A stretch of DNA of 64,000 bases from Herbiconiux sp. VKM Ac-1786 (GCF_015350805.1 NZ_JADKSG010000002.1:806001-870000); one strand, 5' to 3'; counted from the first letter of the stretch, positions 7,783 through 17,592 are shown. The notes: generated by a model from the letters alone, not told the origin. A program made the numbers and translations.

Positions 7783-9210
7783 ATGAACACCTCCTCAGTC
7801 GCCTTCACCGAGGCCCCCGCCTTCGACGCCCCCCGCGTCGACTCGCTGGGCGCCCAGTTCGACGCGGCGATTCAGGATGTTCGGGCCGCCGATGCCCAGA
7901 TCGCCGCCGCCGAGGCGCTCCGCACGCGCCGCCTCGCCCGTGTGGCGGAGCTGGCCGAGCAGATGTCACGCGCCGACGGCAGCGCCGCCACCGCCGCCGG
8001 CCGGGAGTGGGCTCACCGCCGACTGGTCGTGGAGGTGGCCTGCGCCACCAAGCGCAGCGAACGCACGACGGCCCGCCTGATCGACGACGCCGAGCACCTC
8101 GTGACCGAGCTCCCGCTGACCCTCGCGCGACTTTCGACGGGTGCCATCTCCTACGCCCACGCCAAGTCGTTGGTGGCCCACGCCATGACCGTGCCCGCCG
8201 AGGCTCGTGCCTCCTTCGAGCGGGACGTGCTCCCCCACGCCGAAGCGCTCCCCGCCCACCGCTTCGACGACCGTGCCCGTCGCCTGCGGGAGCGCCTGCA
8301 CCCCGAGTCGATCGTCACGCGCACCCGCGCCGCCCTCGAGGAGCGGTACGTCTCGGTCACCCCCGAGTGCGACGGCATGGCGACGATCCTGCACCACCTG
8401 CCAGCGGTCGACGCCCTGGCGATCGACGACCTGATCGACCGTGTGGCCCGCGCCGCCCGTTCCGACGACGACGGCCGCACCCACGCCCAGCGCCGCTGCG
8501 ATGCCCTCACCGACCTCGTGCTCGCCCGTGGCGACCGCCCGTCCCTCGTCCCCACGGTGCTCGTCACCATCGCGGCCACGACCCTGGCGGGCGCCGACGA
8601 CGCCCCCGCCTCCCTCCACGGCTACGGCCCCATCGCCCCCGACACGGCCCGCCGCCTGGCGCACCTGGCCCCCACCCTTCTCCGCGCTGCCGCCCCGGCC
8701 CCCACACGCGCGGCTGCACCGACCGGCGGCCCTCGCCCCTCGCGCAGCCCATCCCCCGCGACCAGCGCCACCACCGTGACGCGGCACCGCACCCGAACCC
8801 TCCTGGCCGGCGCGATGAACGCGACCAGCTCGAGCAGCCCCACCAGCGCCCCCCGTCCGGCACCCGCCGCCGATGACGCCGCCGACCGCTACAGCGCCTC
8901 TCCCGTCACGCGCACGGTGCTCGCCCTGCTCGACGAGACCTGCCGTTTCCCCGGCTGCGGCCGACGCGCCGACCGCTGCGAACTCGACCACACCCACGCC
9001 TGGAGCGAGGGCGGCCGCACCACCCCCGACAACCTCGCGCACCTCTGCTCCCGCCACCACCACCTGAAGCATGAGGGCGGCTGGCGCGTCACTCCCTCCC
9101 GCGACGGCACCCGCACCCTCCACTGGACCAGCCCCCGCGGCGCCCCCTACACGACCACCCCCGAACTCCACTCCCTCACCGCCGAGCCCCCCGACCCGCC
9201 CCCGCACTGA
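7783..9210 (+). CDS. DUF222 / HNH endonuclease domain protein
   Basis: 475 residues. The N-terminal two thirds is an Ala/Arg-rich helical DUF222 region (about 20-260) with VVEVACATKRSERTTARLI and a conserved LSTGAISYAHAK-type segment. A low-complexity Pro/Ser/Thr linker follows (about 305-365). The C-terminal HNH domain has CRFPGCGRRADRCELDHTH then WSEGG, DNLAHLC and HHHLKHEGGW, with the zinc Cys pairs and the catalytic His visible. This is the 13E12-repeat family of Mycobacterium and relatives, usually present in many copies per actinobacterial genome. The biological role is unsettled; nuclease activity is inferred from the domain. AT-rich sequence precedes the ATG, unlike the neighbours. 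Confidence 0.9.
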   Translation: MNTSSVAFTEAPAFDAPRVDSLGAQFDAAIQDVRAADAQIAAAEALRTRRLARVAELAEQMSRADGSAATAAGREWAHRRLVVEVACATKRSERTTARLIDDAEHLVTELPLTLARLSTGAISYAHAKSLVAHAMTVPAEARASFERDVLPHAEALPAHRFDDRARRLRERLHPESIVTRTRAALEERYVSVTPECDGMATILHHLPAVDALAIDDLIDRVARAARSDDDGRTHAQRRCDALTDLVLARGDRPSLVPTVLVTIAATTLAGADDAPASLHGYGPIAPDTARRLAHLAPTLLRAAAPAPTRAAAPTGGPRPSRSPSPATSATTVTRHRTRTLLAGAMNATSSSSPTSAPRPAPAADDAADRYSASPVTRTVLALLDETCRFPGCGRRADRCELDHTHAWSEGGRTTPDNLAHLCSRHHHLKHEGGWRVTPSRDGTRTLHWTSPRGAPYTTTPELHSLTAEPPDPPPH

Positions 9211-9302
9211 CGATCGCACCGACGACCCCACCGCGCCCCTCGCGACCCGCGCGCCCACCGTGCTTCAGCCCGATGCGGCCGCACACCCATCCCGTGAAAC
9301 GA

Positions 9303-9338
9303 CGAATGGCCCCACTTCTCTCGAAATGGAGCCATTCG
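9303..9338. terminator. Bidirectional terminator-like hairpin between convergent genes
   Basis: Arms 9303-9319 and 9322-9338 match at 14 of 17 positions around a short loop. The hairpin lies between the end of the plus-strand HNH gene (9210) and the end of minus-strand rbfA (9366), where a shared terminator is expected. There is no U-tract. Confidence 0.55.
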
Positions 9339-9365
9339 CTCGCACACCGGGGTGCGCGGAAGGAC

Positions 9366-9800
9366 TTAGTCCTCCTCGATCACCTTCGGCTTCACGTACG
9401 GGTCCTCGTCGCCGGCGTACTGCGCCTTCTTCGCCAGACCCTCCACCTCGGCGTCACGAGCGCGCGCCTCGGCGAGCAGGTCGTCGAGCACCTTCGCGTT
9501 CTCCGGCAGCGCGTCGGCGATGAACTCCAGCGACGGCGTCAGCCGAGCCGTGATGTTCTTGCCGACCTCGCTGCGGAGCATCCCGGTCGCCGACTTCAGA
9601 GCCGCAGCCGAGTCGGCCCGCTCCTTCTCGTCGCCGTAGACCGTGTAGAAGATCGACGCGTGCTGCAGGTCACCCGTCACCCGCACATCCGTGATCGTGA
9701 CGAAGCCGAGGCGCGGGTCTTTGATGCCCTTCTCGAGGCGCTTGGCCACGATGACCTTGATGCGGTCCGCCATCTTGGCGGCACGAGCCGGATCGGCCAT
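9366..9800 (-). CDS. rbfA: Ribosome-binding factor A
   Basis: A KH-fold factor needed for 16S rRNA 5'-end maturation and 30S assembly in the cytoplasm. 144 residues from the ATG at 9798-9800, which has GAGGG six bases upstream; another ATG two codons earlier is too close to that site. Family landmarks are the KDPRLGFVTITDVRVTGDLQ core and the repeated-strand segment with VGKNITARLTPSLEFIAD. A charged C-terminal tail (KPKVIEED) extends past the usual domain. It is the last gene of the nusA-infB cluster, 158 bases after infB, separated from it by short tandem repeats. Confidence 0.95.
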   Translation of the reverse strand: MADPARAAKMADRIKVIVAKRLEKGIKDPRLGFVTITDVRVTGDLQHASIFYTVYGDEKERADSAAALKSATGMLRSEVGKNITARLTPSLEFIADALPENAKVLDDLLAEARARDAEVEGLAKKAQYAGDEDPYVKPKVIEED

Positions 9801-9824
9801 GATCATCCCTCTTTCTGATTCTGG

Positions 9825-9897
9825 GATCTCTGAATACGCGATCTCTGAATACGGGATCTCCGTATCAGGGACCGTACATGGGAGACCGTATATGGGA
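9825..9897. repeat. Two adjacent short tandem repeat arrays in the infB-rbfA spacer
   Basis: GATCTCTGAATACG occurs at 9825-9838 and 9840-9853, with a diverged third unit from 9855, a 15-bp period. Immediately next to it, GACCGTACATGGGA (9870-9883) and GACCGTATATGGGA (9884-9897) differ at one base. The spacer is less GC-rich than the surrounding genes and on the minus strand contains TACGGT hexamers that could act as -10 elements for rbfA. Confidence 0.8.
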
Positions 9898-9958
9898 GGA
9901 GGAGTGATGCGACATCGCCGCACCACTCCTCCGTCAGCTCACGCTGCTCCAGCCGAGG

Positions 9959-12829
9959 CTAGACGCGCGGCTTCTCCTTCATCTCGATGGTCTCGATCTC
10001 GTCGCCGATCTGGATGTCGTTGAACTTGCCGAGACCGATACCGGCCTCGAAGTCCGTGCGAACCTCGGTGACGTCGTCCTTGAAGCGACGCAGCGACTCG
10101 ATGGCCAGGTTGTCCCCGACCACGACACCCTCGCGGATGACACGCGCCTTGGCGTTTCGCGTGATCGTTCCCGACCGCACGATGACACCGGCGATGTTGC
10201 CGAACTTCGAGGAGCGGAAGATCTCGCGGATCTCCGCGACACCCGACTGCACCTCTTCGAACTCCGGCTTCAGCATGCCCTTCAGCGACGACTCGATGTC
10301 GTCGAGCGCGTTGTAGATGACCGAGTAGAACCGGATGTCCACACCCTCGCGAGCGGCGCGCTCGCGCGCCTTCGTGTCGGGACGCACGTTGAAGCCGATG
10401 ATGATGGCGTTGTCGACCGTGGCGAGGTTGACGTCGCTCTCGGTGACCGCACCCACACCGCGGTGGATGATGCGCAGCTGCACGCTGTCGTCGACCTCGA
10501 TCTTGAGCAGCGACTCCTCGAGTGCCTCGACGGCACCGGAGACGTCACCCTTGATGATGAGGTTGAGCGCTTCGACCTTGCCCTCTTCGAGTGCACGGGT
10601 GAAGTCCTCGAGCGAGATGCGCTTGCGGGCCTTGGCCAGCGAGGCGTTACGCTCGGCGGCTTCACGCTTCTCAGCGATCTGACGAGCAGTGCGGTCCTCC
10701 TCGGTGACGAGGAAGGTGTCACCGGCTCGGGGCACGCTCGAGAGGCCCTGGACCTGCACGGGACGCGACGGGGTCGCCTCGGTGACGGTCTCGCCGTTCT
10801 CGTCGACCATCGCACGGACACGGCCGTACGCCGTACCCGCCACGATCGCGTCGCCGACCCGCAGCGTTCCGGACTGGATGAGCACGGTCGCGACCGCACC
10901 GCGGCCCTTGTCGAGCTTGGCTTCGATCGCCACGCCACGCGCATCCTTGTTCGGGTTGGCCCGCAGGTCGAGACCGGCGTCGGCGGTGAGGAGCACTGCG
11001 TCGAGCAGGTCCTGGATGCCGATGTCGTTGCGCGCAGAGACGTCGACGAACATGACGTCTCCGCCGTACTCCTCGGCGACCAGGTTGTACTCGGTCAGCT
11101 GCTGGCGCACCTTGGCCGGGTTGGCGTCGGGCTTGTCGATCTTGTTGACCGCGACCACGATCGGCACGTTGGCCGCCTGGGCGTGGTTCAGCGCCTCGAT
11201 CGTCTGCGGCATGATGCCATCGTCAGCCGCCACCACGAGGATCGCGATGTCGGTGACCTGGGCACCACGAGCACGCATGGCGGTGAACGCCTCGTGACCG
11301 GGGGTGTCGATGAAGGTGATCGGACGCTCGATGCCCTCGTGCTCGGTGACCACCTGGTACGCACCGATGTGCTGGGTGATGCCACCGGCCTCGCCCGCCA
11401 CGACGTTCGCGTTGCGGATGGCGTCGAGCAGTCGCGTCTTACCGTGGTCGACGTGGCCCATGACGGTGACGACCGGGGGACGGATCTCCAGGTCTTCGTC
11501 GGTCTCGTCTTCCAGCTCCTGGTCGAGGTCGATGTCGAAGCCCTCGAGGAGCTCGCGGTCCTCTTCCTCCGGCGACACGATCATGATCTTGTAGCCGAGC
11601 TCTTCGCCGAGCACCTGGAAGGTCGCCTCGTCGAGCGACTCGGTCGCCGTCGCCATCTCACCGAGGTGGAACAGCACGGTCACCAGGTTGCCCGGGCTCG
11701 CGTCGATCTTGTCGGCGAAGTCGGTGATCGAGGCACCACGACGCAGGCGGACGACGGTGTTGCCGTCGCCGCGGGGGACGCTGACGCCACCCAGCGACGG
11801 GGCTTCGCGCAGCTCGAACTCGGCCCTCTTCGTCCGCTTGGACTTGCGAGCCTTGCTCTTGCCGCCACCGCGACCGAACGCACCAGCGGTTCCACCGCCG
11901 GGGCCACGGCCACGACCGCCGGCACCCGGACGCGGCGCGAAGCCGCCGGGAGCGCCACCGGGACGGAACCCGGGCGAACCGGGAGCCGGACGCGCGCCGC
12001 CACCCTGAGGAGCGCCGGGGCGGAAGCCCGCACCGGTGCCGGGGCGCTGGAAGCCCGTGGGGCGAGGAGCACCCGGACGGGGCGAACCGGGACGCGGAGC
12101 GCTCGGACGGGGAGCACCGGGACGCGGGATGGCACCACCGGCGCCACCACCCGAACCACTGCGGCCCATGCCCTGCTGGCTGGCGAAGGGGTTGTTGCCC
12201 GGACGCGGGGCGCCGGGGCGCTGCATGCCCTGCTGGCTAGCGAACGGGTTGTTGCCCGGACGCGGGATGCCGGGGCGCGGTCCGCCGGGGCGGGGCGCGG
12301 CGGAGTCACCGGAGGCGGCCGGAGCGGCGGGAGCCGCAGGAGTCGCCGAGCCGGACGCCGCGGAGGCGTCGGCAGGCTTCTGCGGAGCGGCAGCGGCGGG
12401 CGCGGCCGGAGCGGCGGCAGCCGGAGTCGCGGGAGCGGACGCAGCGGCGCGCTCGGCCGAAGCCGGAGCCGGTGCCGACGCAGGTGCGGCGGCCGGAGCA
12501 GCAGGCGCGGCGGGAGCCGGCGTCGAGGTGCGGCCGGCCGAGGGGCCGGGAGCCGGAGCGCCGGGACGAGCGCCACCGGGGCGAGGCCCGGACGACGACG
12601 ACTTCGGGGCAGCCGAGGACGAACCGGCAGCCGGAGCGGACGAGCCGCCGGAGGCAGCGCCGGCGCCGGCCTTGATCAGTGCCTCTTTGAGGCGACGAGC
12701 CACGGGAGGCTCGATGCTCGACGAGGGGCCCTTGACGAACTGGCCCATCTCCTTGAGCGTCGCAAGGGCGACCTTGCTGTCGACACCGAGCTCGGCGGCG
12801 ACTTCATGTACACGTGGTTTTGCAGCCAC
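9959..12829 (-). CDS. infB: Translation initiation factor IF-2
   Basis: A GTPase that places fMet-tRNA on the 30S subunit. The GTG start at 12827-12829 has AGGAG four bases upstream and gives 956 residues. An IF2N domain (about 1-55) starts [19 protein letters not shown]. Residues about 55-330 are Ala/Pro/Gly/Arg low complexity with repeated PRPG units and two copies of [14 protein letters not shown] second IF2N-type region precedes the G domain: G1 GHVDHGKT at 458-465, G3 DTPGH, G4 NKIDKP. Domains II and IV follow to the end (MKEKPRV). The long linker is typical of actinobacterial IF2. It sits downstream of ylxR by 82 bases. Confidence 0.97.
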   Translation of the reverse strand: MAAKPRVHEVAAELGVDSKVALATLKEMGQFVKGPSSSIEPPVARRLKEALIKAGAGAASGGSSAPAAGSSSAAPKSSSSGPRPGGARPGAPAPGPSAGRTSTPAPAAPAAPAAAPASAPAPASAERAAASAPATPAAAAPAAPAAAAPQKPADASAASGSATPAAPAAPAASGDSAAPRPGGPRPGIPRPGNNPFASQQGMQRPGAPRPGNNPFASQQGMGRSGSGGGAGGAIPRPGAPRPSAPRPGSPRPGAPRPTGFQRPGTGAGFRPGAPQGGGARPAPGSPGFRPGGAPGGFAPRPGAGGRGRGPGGGTAGAFGRGGGKSKARKSKRTKRAEFELREAPSLGGVSVPRGDGNTVVRLRRGASITDFADKIDASPGNLVTVLFHLGEMATATESLDEATFQVLGEELGYKIMIVSPEEEDRELLEGFDIDLDQELEDETDEDLEIRPPVVTVMGHVDHGKTRLLDAIRNANVVAGEAGGITQHIGAYQVVTEHEGIERPITFIDTPGHEAFTAMRARGAQVTDIAILVVAADDGIMPQTIEALNHAQAANVPIVVAVNKIDKPDANPAKVRQQLTEYNLVAEEYGGDVMFVDVSARNDIGIQDLLDAVLLTADAGLDLRANPNKDARGVAIEAKLDKGRGAVATVLIQSGTLRVGDAIVAGTAYGRVRAMVDENGETVTEATPSRPVQVQGLSSVPRAGDTFLVTEEDRTARQIAEKREAAERNASLAKARKRISLEDFTRALEEGKVEALNLIIKGDVSGAVEALEESLLKIEVDDSVQLRIIHRGVGAVTESDVNLATVDNAIIIGFNVRPDTKARERAAREGVDIRFYSVIYNALDDIESSLKGMLKPEFEEVQSGVAEIREIFRSSKFGNIAGVIVRSGTITRNAKARVIREGVVVGDNLAIESLRRFKDDVTEVRTDFEAGIGLGKFNDIQIGDEIETIEMKEKPRV

Positions 12830-12911
12830 AATTCTCCTGTCTGGATGGCCCACCCAGACAGGGCAGGCCGTTAGTAGCGGACGGGTCTCATTTCGAGCCG
12901 CTCATCAGTTG

Positions 12912-13187
12912 TCACTCATGGTTCACGGTGCCGTTCAGCCTGTTCTCTAATGTTGTCGTCTCGAGTGTTCCGTCCACCCGGAGCGCACGCCCGAAAGCGC
13001 GACGCGTGACCGCGAGGTGGAAGCACGCGAGTGTCGGATGCACCCATGCGCCTCGCCCGGGAAGCGAGGCCGTCTCATCGACGACCAGTGCCTGTCCCTC
13101 AGGGATTGACTCCCTGGCGACGACCCTCAGCAAAGAGGACCGCGAGGCGCGCGCACGACATCCGACGCACGTTCTAACGGGTTCCAT
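12912..13187 (-). CDS. rnpM: YlxR/RnpM family RNA-binding protein
   Basis: 91 residues. Diagnostic segments are [17 protein letters not shown] near the N-terminus and [15 protein letters not shown] in the middle; both match the YlxR fold. In Bacillus subtilis this protein (RnpM) binds and modulates RNase P; that role is transferred by family, not shown here. The gene lies between nusA and infB, its standard position. GGAG is found four bases before the ATG. The C-terminal end ([12 protein letters not shown]) is short. Confidence 0.9.
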   Translation of the reverse strand: MEPVRTCVGCRARASRSSLLRVVARESIPEGQALVVDETASLPGRGAWVHPTLACFHLAVTRRAFGRALRVDGTLETTTLENRLNGTVNHE

Positions 13188-13240
13188 GGTACTCCATATT
13201 CCCGGAGCGGCCGTCGGAGGCCGCTCCGGACGTGCGCCGA

Positions 13241-14239
13241 TCAGTCGCCGTCGAGGATGCTGTCGGGCTGGATGTCGATCTTCGCGCCCGTGAGCTTCGC
13301 GGCGAGTCGGGCGTTCTGGCCCTCCTTGCCGATGGCCAGCGAGAGCTGGTAGTCGGGCACGAGCGCACGGACGGCCTTGGTGGCCTGATCGATCACGAAG
13401 GCGCTCGAGACCTTGGCGGGTGAGAGCGCGTTGGCGACGAAGGTCGGCAGGTCCTCCGAGTAGTCGACGATGTCGATCTTCTCGGCGCCGAGCTCCGACG
13501 TGACCGCGCGCACACGCTGGCCGAGCTCGCCGATGCAGGCGCCCTTGGCGTTGACGCCGGGCTCCGTGGCCCGCACCGCGATCTTCGTGCGGTGGCCGGC
13601 CTCGCGGGCGAGCGAGACGATCTCGACGACACCCGAGGCGATCTCGGGCACCTCGAGCGCGAAGAGCTTGCGCACGAGCGACGGGTGCGTGCGCGACACC
13701 GTGATCGCGGGGCCCTTCGGCCCCTTGGCGACGCTGGTGACGTACACGCGGATGCGCGAGCCGTGCGCGTAGTCCTCGCCCGGCACCTGCTCCTCGGGCG
13801 GCATGATGGCCTCGATGGTGCCGAGGTCGACGTGGATCATCCGCGGGTTGGGGCCTTGCTGGATGACACCGGCGACGATGTCGCCCTCCCGGCCCTTGAA
13901 CTCGCCGAGCACCTTGTCGTCGCCGATGTCGCGCAGCCGCTGGTTGATGACCTGCTTGGCGGCGAAGGCGGCGATGCGCCCGAAGTCGCTCGGGTTCTCC
14001 TCGGCCTCGCCGATGAGCACGCCGTCCTCGTCGAGCTCGGGCACGAAGATGCCGATGTGGCCGGTCTTGCGGTCGAGGTGCACGCGAGCCGAGTCGGTGC
14101 CGTCCTCGGTCGTGGCCGGACGGTCGGTGTGCTTGAGGAATGCGGTCAGGATCGCCTGCTCGATGATTCCCACGAGTTCCTCGAAGGGAATCTCTCGTTC
14201 ACGCTCCAAGAGGCGTAAGACGCTGAGGTCGATGTCCAC
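13241..14239 (-). CDS. nusA: Transcription termination/antitermination protein NusA
   Basis: Binds RNA polymerase and nascent RNA to modulate pausing and termination. 332 residues from the GTG at 14237-14239, which has GGAGG six bases upstream; an earlier in-frame start lacks such a site. The order is N-terminal domain ([15 protein letters not shown], with the [12 protein letters not shown] helix), S1 domain (about 105-175), then two KH domains (about 190-325) with [34 protein letters not shown] and [18 protein letters not shown]. It lacks the extra C-terminal acidic repeats of E. coli NusA, as is normal in actinobacteria. The stop lies 53 bases before ylxR. No rimP is found upstream; proS is there. 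Confidence 0.96.
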   Translation of the reverse strand: MDIDLSVLRLLEREREIPFEELVGIIEQAILTAFLKHTDRPATTEDGTDSARVHLDRKTGHIGIFVPELDEDGVLIGEAEENPSDFGRIAAFAAKQVINQRLRDIGDDKVLGEFKGREGDIVAGVIQQGPNPRMIHVDLGTIEAIMPPEEQVPGEDYAHGSRIRVYVTSVAKGPKGPAITVSRTHPSLVRKLFALEVPEIASGVVEIVSLAREAGHRTKIAVRATEPGVNAKGACIGELGQRVRAVTSELGAEKIDIVDYSEDLPTFVANALSPAKVSSAFVIDQATKAVRALVPDYQLSLAIGKEGQNARLAAKLTGAKIDIQPDSILDGD

Positions 14240-14299
14240 TTCCGGCCTCCTCTGTTCAGATCTGTCGCCGCCGATGTCTCCGGCGGTCAAACGAAAAGA

Positions 14300-16063
14300 C
14301 TACCCGAAGCTTTCGGCGACGTCACCCAGCGCGACCTGGGTGCGCTCCCCCGTCGCCCGATCCCACAGCTCGACCTGGCCGTCGGCCACACCGCGGCCCA
14401 CGATCACGATGCGCGGCACGCCGATCAGCTCGGCGTCGCCGAACTTCACCCCGGGGCTGACCTTGGGCCGGTCGTCGAAGAGAACGTCGAGACCCGTGGC
14501 CTCGAGGTCGGCCACCACCGACTCCGCGGCCTGGTAGACCTCGGGGTCCTTGCCCGTCGCGATGACGTGCACGTCGAAGGGCGCGACCGAGGGCGGCCAG
14601 ATGAGGCCCTTCGCGTCGTTGTTCAGCTCCGCGATGATGGCCAGGATGCGCGTGACGCCGATCCCGTAGGAGCCCATCGTCACCGTGACGAGCTTGCCGT
14701 TCTCGTCGAGCACCTTCAGGCCCAGGGCCTCGGCGTACTTGCGGCCGAGCTGGAACACGTGACCGATCTCCATGCCGCGGGCGAGCTCGACCGGCCCGGA
14801 CCCGTCGGGAGCGGGGTCGCCCGGCCGCACCTCGGCCACCTCGACCGTGCCGTCGGCCGTGAAGTCGCGCCCGGCCACGAGGCCGAAGACGTGCTTGCCG
14901 TGCACGTTCGCCCCGGTGATCCAGCCGCTGCCGTCGACCACCCGGGGGTCGACCAGGTAGCGGATGCCCGTGCTCGACTCCTCGCCGAGCACCGCGCCCT
15001 CAGGCGTCCAGGGCCCGATGTAGCCCTTGACGAGGCCCGGGTTCTTGGCGAAGTCGGCCTCGGTGGCGGCCTCGACCTCGGCCGGCGCGAAGGCGACCTC
15101 GGCGCGCTTGAGGTCGACCTCGCGGTCGCCGGGCAGACCGACCACGACGACCTCGCGGGTGCCGTCGAGGTTCACGAGGGCGAGCACGACGTTCTTCAGC
15201 GTGTCGGCCGACGTCCACGACCGGCCGTCGGGCCGGGGGTGGGAGGCGTTCGCCGCGTCGACGAGCGTCTGGATGGTGGGCGTCTCGGGGGTGTCGTGCA
15301 CCTCGGCCGGCGTCAGGCCCTCGTACGAACGGGGCTCGGGCGCCAGGGTGGTGAACGCCTCGACGTTCGCGGCGTAGCCGCCCGCGGATCGCACGAAGGT
15401 GTCTTCGCCGACGGGCGTGGGGTGCAGGAACTCCTCGCTCTTCGAGCCGCCCATGGCACCCGCGTCGGCCTTGACGATCACGTACTCGAGACCGAGGCGC
15501 GTGAAGATGCGCTCGTAGGCGTCGCGCTGCGCCTGGTAGCTCGCATCGAGCCCGGCATCGGTGTAGTCGAAGGAGTACGCATCCTTCATGGTGAACTCGC
15601 GGCCGCGCAGGAGGCCGGCGCGGGGGCGGGCCTCGTCGCGGTACTTGTCCTGGATCTGGTAGATCGACAGCGGCAGGTCTTTGTAGCTGTTGTAGAGGTC
15701 CTTCACGAGCAGCGTGAAGACCTCCTCGTGCGTGGGCGCCAGCACGTAGCCCGCGTCCTTGCGGTCGGACAGCCGGAACATGCCGGGTCCGTACTCCGTG
15801 TACCGCCCGGTGACCTCGTAGGGCTCCTTCGGCAGCAGCGCGGGGAAGTGCACCTCGAAGGCCCCGGCGGCCTCCATCTCCTCGCGGATGATCGCCTCGA
15901 TCTTCGCCTTCACCCGCAGCCCGAGCGGCAGCCAGGCGAAGATGCCCGGGGCCTGGCGGCGGATGTAGCCGGCGCGCACGAGCAGCACATGGCTCGCCAC
16001 CTCGGCGTCGGAGGGCGATTCCCGCAGCGTGCGGAGGAAGTAGTTGGACAGGCGTGTAGGCAC
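14300..16063 (-). CDS. proS: Proline--tRNA ligase, bacterial type
   Basis: Charges tRNA-Pro. 587 residues with class II synthetase motifs: motif 2 region [18 protein letters not shown], the TMKDAYSF segment, and motif 3 [10 protein letters not shown]. An editing insertion (INS) domain occupies about 225-410, so this is the prokaryote-type enzyme able to clear Ala-tRNA. The C-terminal anticodon-binding domain includes [20 protein letters not shown] and [11 protein letters not shown]. The GTG start at 16061-16063 follows a TAGACT hexamer by 6 bases and has no Shine-Dalgarno sequence. It is the first gene of the minus-strand translation cluster, 60 bases before nusA. Confidence 0.96.
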   Translation of the reverse strand: MPTRLSNYFLRTLRESPSDAEVASHVLLVRAGYIRRQAPGIFAWLPLGLRVKAKIEAIIREEMEAAGAFEVHFPALLPKEPYEVTGRYTEYGPGMFRLSDRKDAGYVLAPTHEEVFTLLVKDLYNSYKDLPLSIYQIQDKYRDEARPRAGLLRGREFTMKDAYSFDYTDAGLDASYQAQRDAYERIFTRLGLEYVIVKADAGAMGGSKSEEFLHPTPVGEDTFVRSAGGYAANVEAFTTLAPEPRSYEGLTPAEVHDTPETPTIQTLVDAANASHPRPDGRSWTSADTLKNVVLALVNLDGTREVVVVGLPGDREVDLKRAEVAFAPAEVEAATEADFAKNPGLVKGYIGPWTPEGAVLGEESSTGIRYLVDPRVVDGSGWITGANVHGKHVFGLVAGRDFTADGTVEVAEVRPGDPAPDGSGPVELARGMEIGHVFQLGRKYAEALGLKVLDENGKLVTVTMGSYGIGVTRILAIIAELNNDAKGLIWPPSVAPFDVHVIATGKDPEVYQAAESVVADLEATGLDVLFDDRPKVSPGVKFGDAELIGVPRIVIVGRGVADGQVELWDRATGERTQVALGDVAESFG

Positions 16064-16069
16064 GCACCG

Positions 16070-16075
16070 AGTCTA
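16070..16075 (-). promoter_or_regulatory. -10 element of a probable leaderless promoter (proS)
   Basis: TAGACT on the minus strand ends 6 bases before the proS GTG. No ribosome binding site is visible, so a leaderless proS mRNA is likely. Confidence 0.55.
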
Positions 16076-16211
16076 GCCAGCAGGGCCCGAACGCTCACAT
16101 CGGCGGCGCCCCTGTGCACAACTTCCCGTTATCCCTTCTGCACAGCCGAGCGGATGCTCGTCCCTGTCCACAGATCGTCCTCTGACGCCGAGGCGCCCGA
16201 CGAGGGCGTCC

Positions 16212-16217
16212 TACCCT
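16212..16217 (+). promoter_or_regulatory. -10 element of a probable leaderless promoter (alkyltransferase gene)
   Basis: TACCCT ends 6 bases before the ATG at 16224 and no Shine-Dalgarno sequence is present. Three DnaA-box-like sequences lie just upstream (16113-16172). Confidence 0.45.
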
Positions 16218-16223
16218 CACCGC

Positions 16224-16742
16224 ATGGACACTCTCATTCAGCTGCGGGCTGCCGCGCCGTTCCTGCAGCGCTGCACCACCCCGATCGGCCGGGTGGAGGT
16301 CGTCAGCGACGGCGAGGCGGTCACCCGGGTGACGCTCGAGGCTGCGGGGGCGCTGCCGCACGACGGGCTCGTGTTCGACTCCGACCGCGTCGCCGACGAG
16401 GCGATCGCGCAACTGCTCGACTACTTCGAGGGCAGCCGGCAGAGGTTCACCGTTCCCCTGGCGCACCGCGGCACACCGTTCCAGGTGGCCGTCTGGCAGG
16501 AGCTGGCGGCGCTCGGCTGGGGCGAGCCCACCGACTACGGCGCCATCGCCCGCGCCGTCGGGAAGGTGGGCGCCGGGCGCGCGGTCGGCGGCGCGGTGGC
16601 GCTGAACCCCACGCCGCTGCTCGTCGGCTGCCACCGTGTGCTCTCGGTCGCCGGGCGCATCACCGGCTGGAGCCACGGCGAGGGCGTGCCGACGAAGGCC
16701 TGGCTGCTCGCCCACGAGTCCATCGCGTTCGCGGCCGGCTGA
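16224..16742 (+). CDS. O6-alkylguanine-DNA alkyltransferase family protein, variant active site
   Basis: 172 residues with a ribonuclease-H-like N-terminal part and a C-terminal DNA-binding/methyltransferase domain (about 83-165): TPFQVAVWQELAAL, YGAIARAVGK, GRAVGGAVALNP and the acceptor motif VGCHRV with Cys136. In the family this motif is nearly always PCHRV; here Pro is replaced by Gly and Asn-Pro-x-x-x-x-Val precedes it. The downstream KAWLLAHES keeps the conserved Glu. The Cys-His-Arg catalytic set is intact, so suicide methyl transfer from O6-methylguanine in DNA remains likely. Divergent from proS; the stop is 15 bases from the convergent yaaA end. Confidence 0.87.
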   Translation: MDTLIQLRAAAPFLQRCTTPIGRVEVVSDGEAVTRVTLEAAGALPHDGLVFDSDRVADEAIAQLLDYFEGSRQRFTVPLAHRGTPFQVAVWQELAALGWGEPTDYGAIARAVGKVGAGRAVGGAVALNPTPLLVGCHRVLSVAGRITGWSHGEGVPTKAWLLAHESIAFAAG

Positions 16743-16757
16743 TGACGATGGAGTTCC

Positions 16758-17507
16758 TCAGACCTCCAGGACGAGCTCGCCCGACGGCGCGAGCGAGAGG
16801 CGATGGCCGGTCGCGCTCCCCCACGCGATCAGCTCGTCCACCTCCGCGAAGTCGGTGCCGTGCTGCACGAGTGCGCGCACGAGCTCCCCCTTGCCCTTCT
16901 TGTTGAAGTGGTTGAGAGCGCGCGTGACGCCGTCGGGGCCCTCACTGACCACCCGCAGGAAGTGCGAGCGGGTGACCGCGGCGGGAACCGGTCCGAGGTG
17001 CACGTAGGCCTCCGAGCGCAGGTCGAGCACGAGCTCGTCCCGATGCGCTAGCAGGGCCTTCGAGACGGGTGCGCTCCAGGTGGCCTTCAGGCTGTCGCCC
17101 TCGAGCCGCGAGTCGTGCGAGAGACGGTAGGCGGGCACCGGGTCCCCGGCGCCCACGAGGCCGAACAGCGCCGAGTGGATGCGCACGTGCTGGGCGGCGA
17201 ACGAGCGGGCGCCGGCGTCGAGCGAGCGCGCGTCGAGGGCCTCGTAGAGCACGCCGGTGTAGCGGTCCATGGCCGGAAGGGTGGGCGAGACCGTGAGCGC
17301 CCGGTTGCGCTCCACCTCCGAGGCGAGCTTGGGGCCGAGCTTCAGGCGCTTCAGCGCGTCCTCGCGGTCACGGCTGAGTTGCTTCAGGCGCCGCACGGTG
17401 GCGCGGCGCACCGGGGTGAGGCCCGCGTGCGACAGGGCGGCGAAGTCGAGCGGGGGGCCGTCTCCCCCGTCGTGCTTGGTCTCCGAGGGCGGGAGCAGGA
17501 CGAGCAT
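16758..17507 (-). CDS. yaaA: YaaA family peroxide stress protein (DUF328)
   Basis: 249 residues. Family landmarks: N-terminal LLPPSETK, YTGVLYEAL near residue 84, LFGLVGAGDPVPAYRLSH near 114, DLRSEAY and the NHFNKKGKGELVRALV segment. E. coli YaaA limits intracellular iron and DNA damage during H2O2 stress and has a DNA-binding fold with a helix-hairpin-helix; that role is inferred by family. AAAGG precedes the ATG. It lies downstream of the ATP synthase operon but behind a hairpin (17545-17592), so it probably has its own expression. Confidence 0.9.
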   Translation of the reverse strand: MLVLLPPSETKHDGGDGPPLDFAALSHAGLTPVRRATVRRLKQLSRDREDALKRLKLGPKLASEVERNRALTVSPTLPAMDRYTGVLYEALDARSLDAGARSFAAQHVRIHSALFGLVGAGDPVPAYRLSHDSRLEGDSLKATWSAPVSKALLAHRDELVLDLRSEAYVHLGPVPAAVTRSHFLRVVSEGPDGVTRALNHFNKKGKGELVRALVQHGTDFAEVDELIAWGSATGHRLSLAPSGELVLEV

Positions 17508-17544
17508 CCGGAACCTTTCTGCACACGGTGCGCGGCGGGAACGG

Positions 17545-17592
17545 CGAAGACCGCCGGCCCCGGCTCACGAGGAGCGGGGACGACGGTCTTCG
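17545..17592 (-). terminator. Terminator-like hairpin after the ATP synthase operon
   Basis: CGAAGACCG (17545-17553) pairs perfectly with CGGTCTTCG (17584-17592), with an inner CCCCG/CGGGG stem. It begins 9 bases after the atpC stop codon on the minus strand. No U-tract is present, as often in high-GC actinobacteria. Confidence 0.6.

Noticed and set aside
7783-9210. A prophage or transposon carrying the HNH nuclease
   Set aside because: No integrase, transposase, target duplication or phage genes accompany it; DUF222/HNH genes are normal chromosomal repeats in this group.
10463-12874. A plus-strand open frame of 803 codons
   Set aside because: It is the complement of infB. The repetitive Gly/Arg/Thr stretch mirrors the low-complexity linker of IF2.
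14567-16906. A plus-strand open frame of 779 codons
   Set aside because: It is antisense to proS and then out of frame in the alkyltransferase gene; no recognisable motif.
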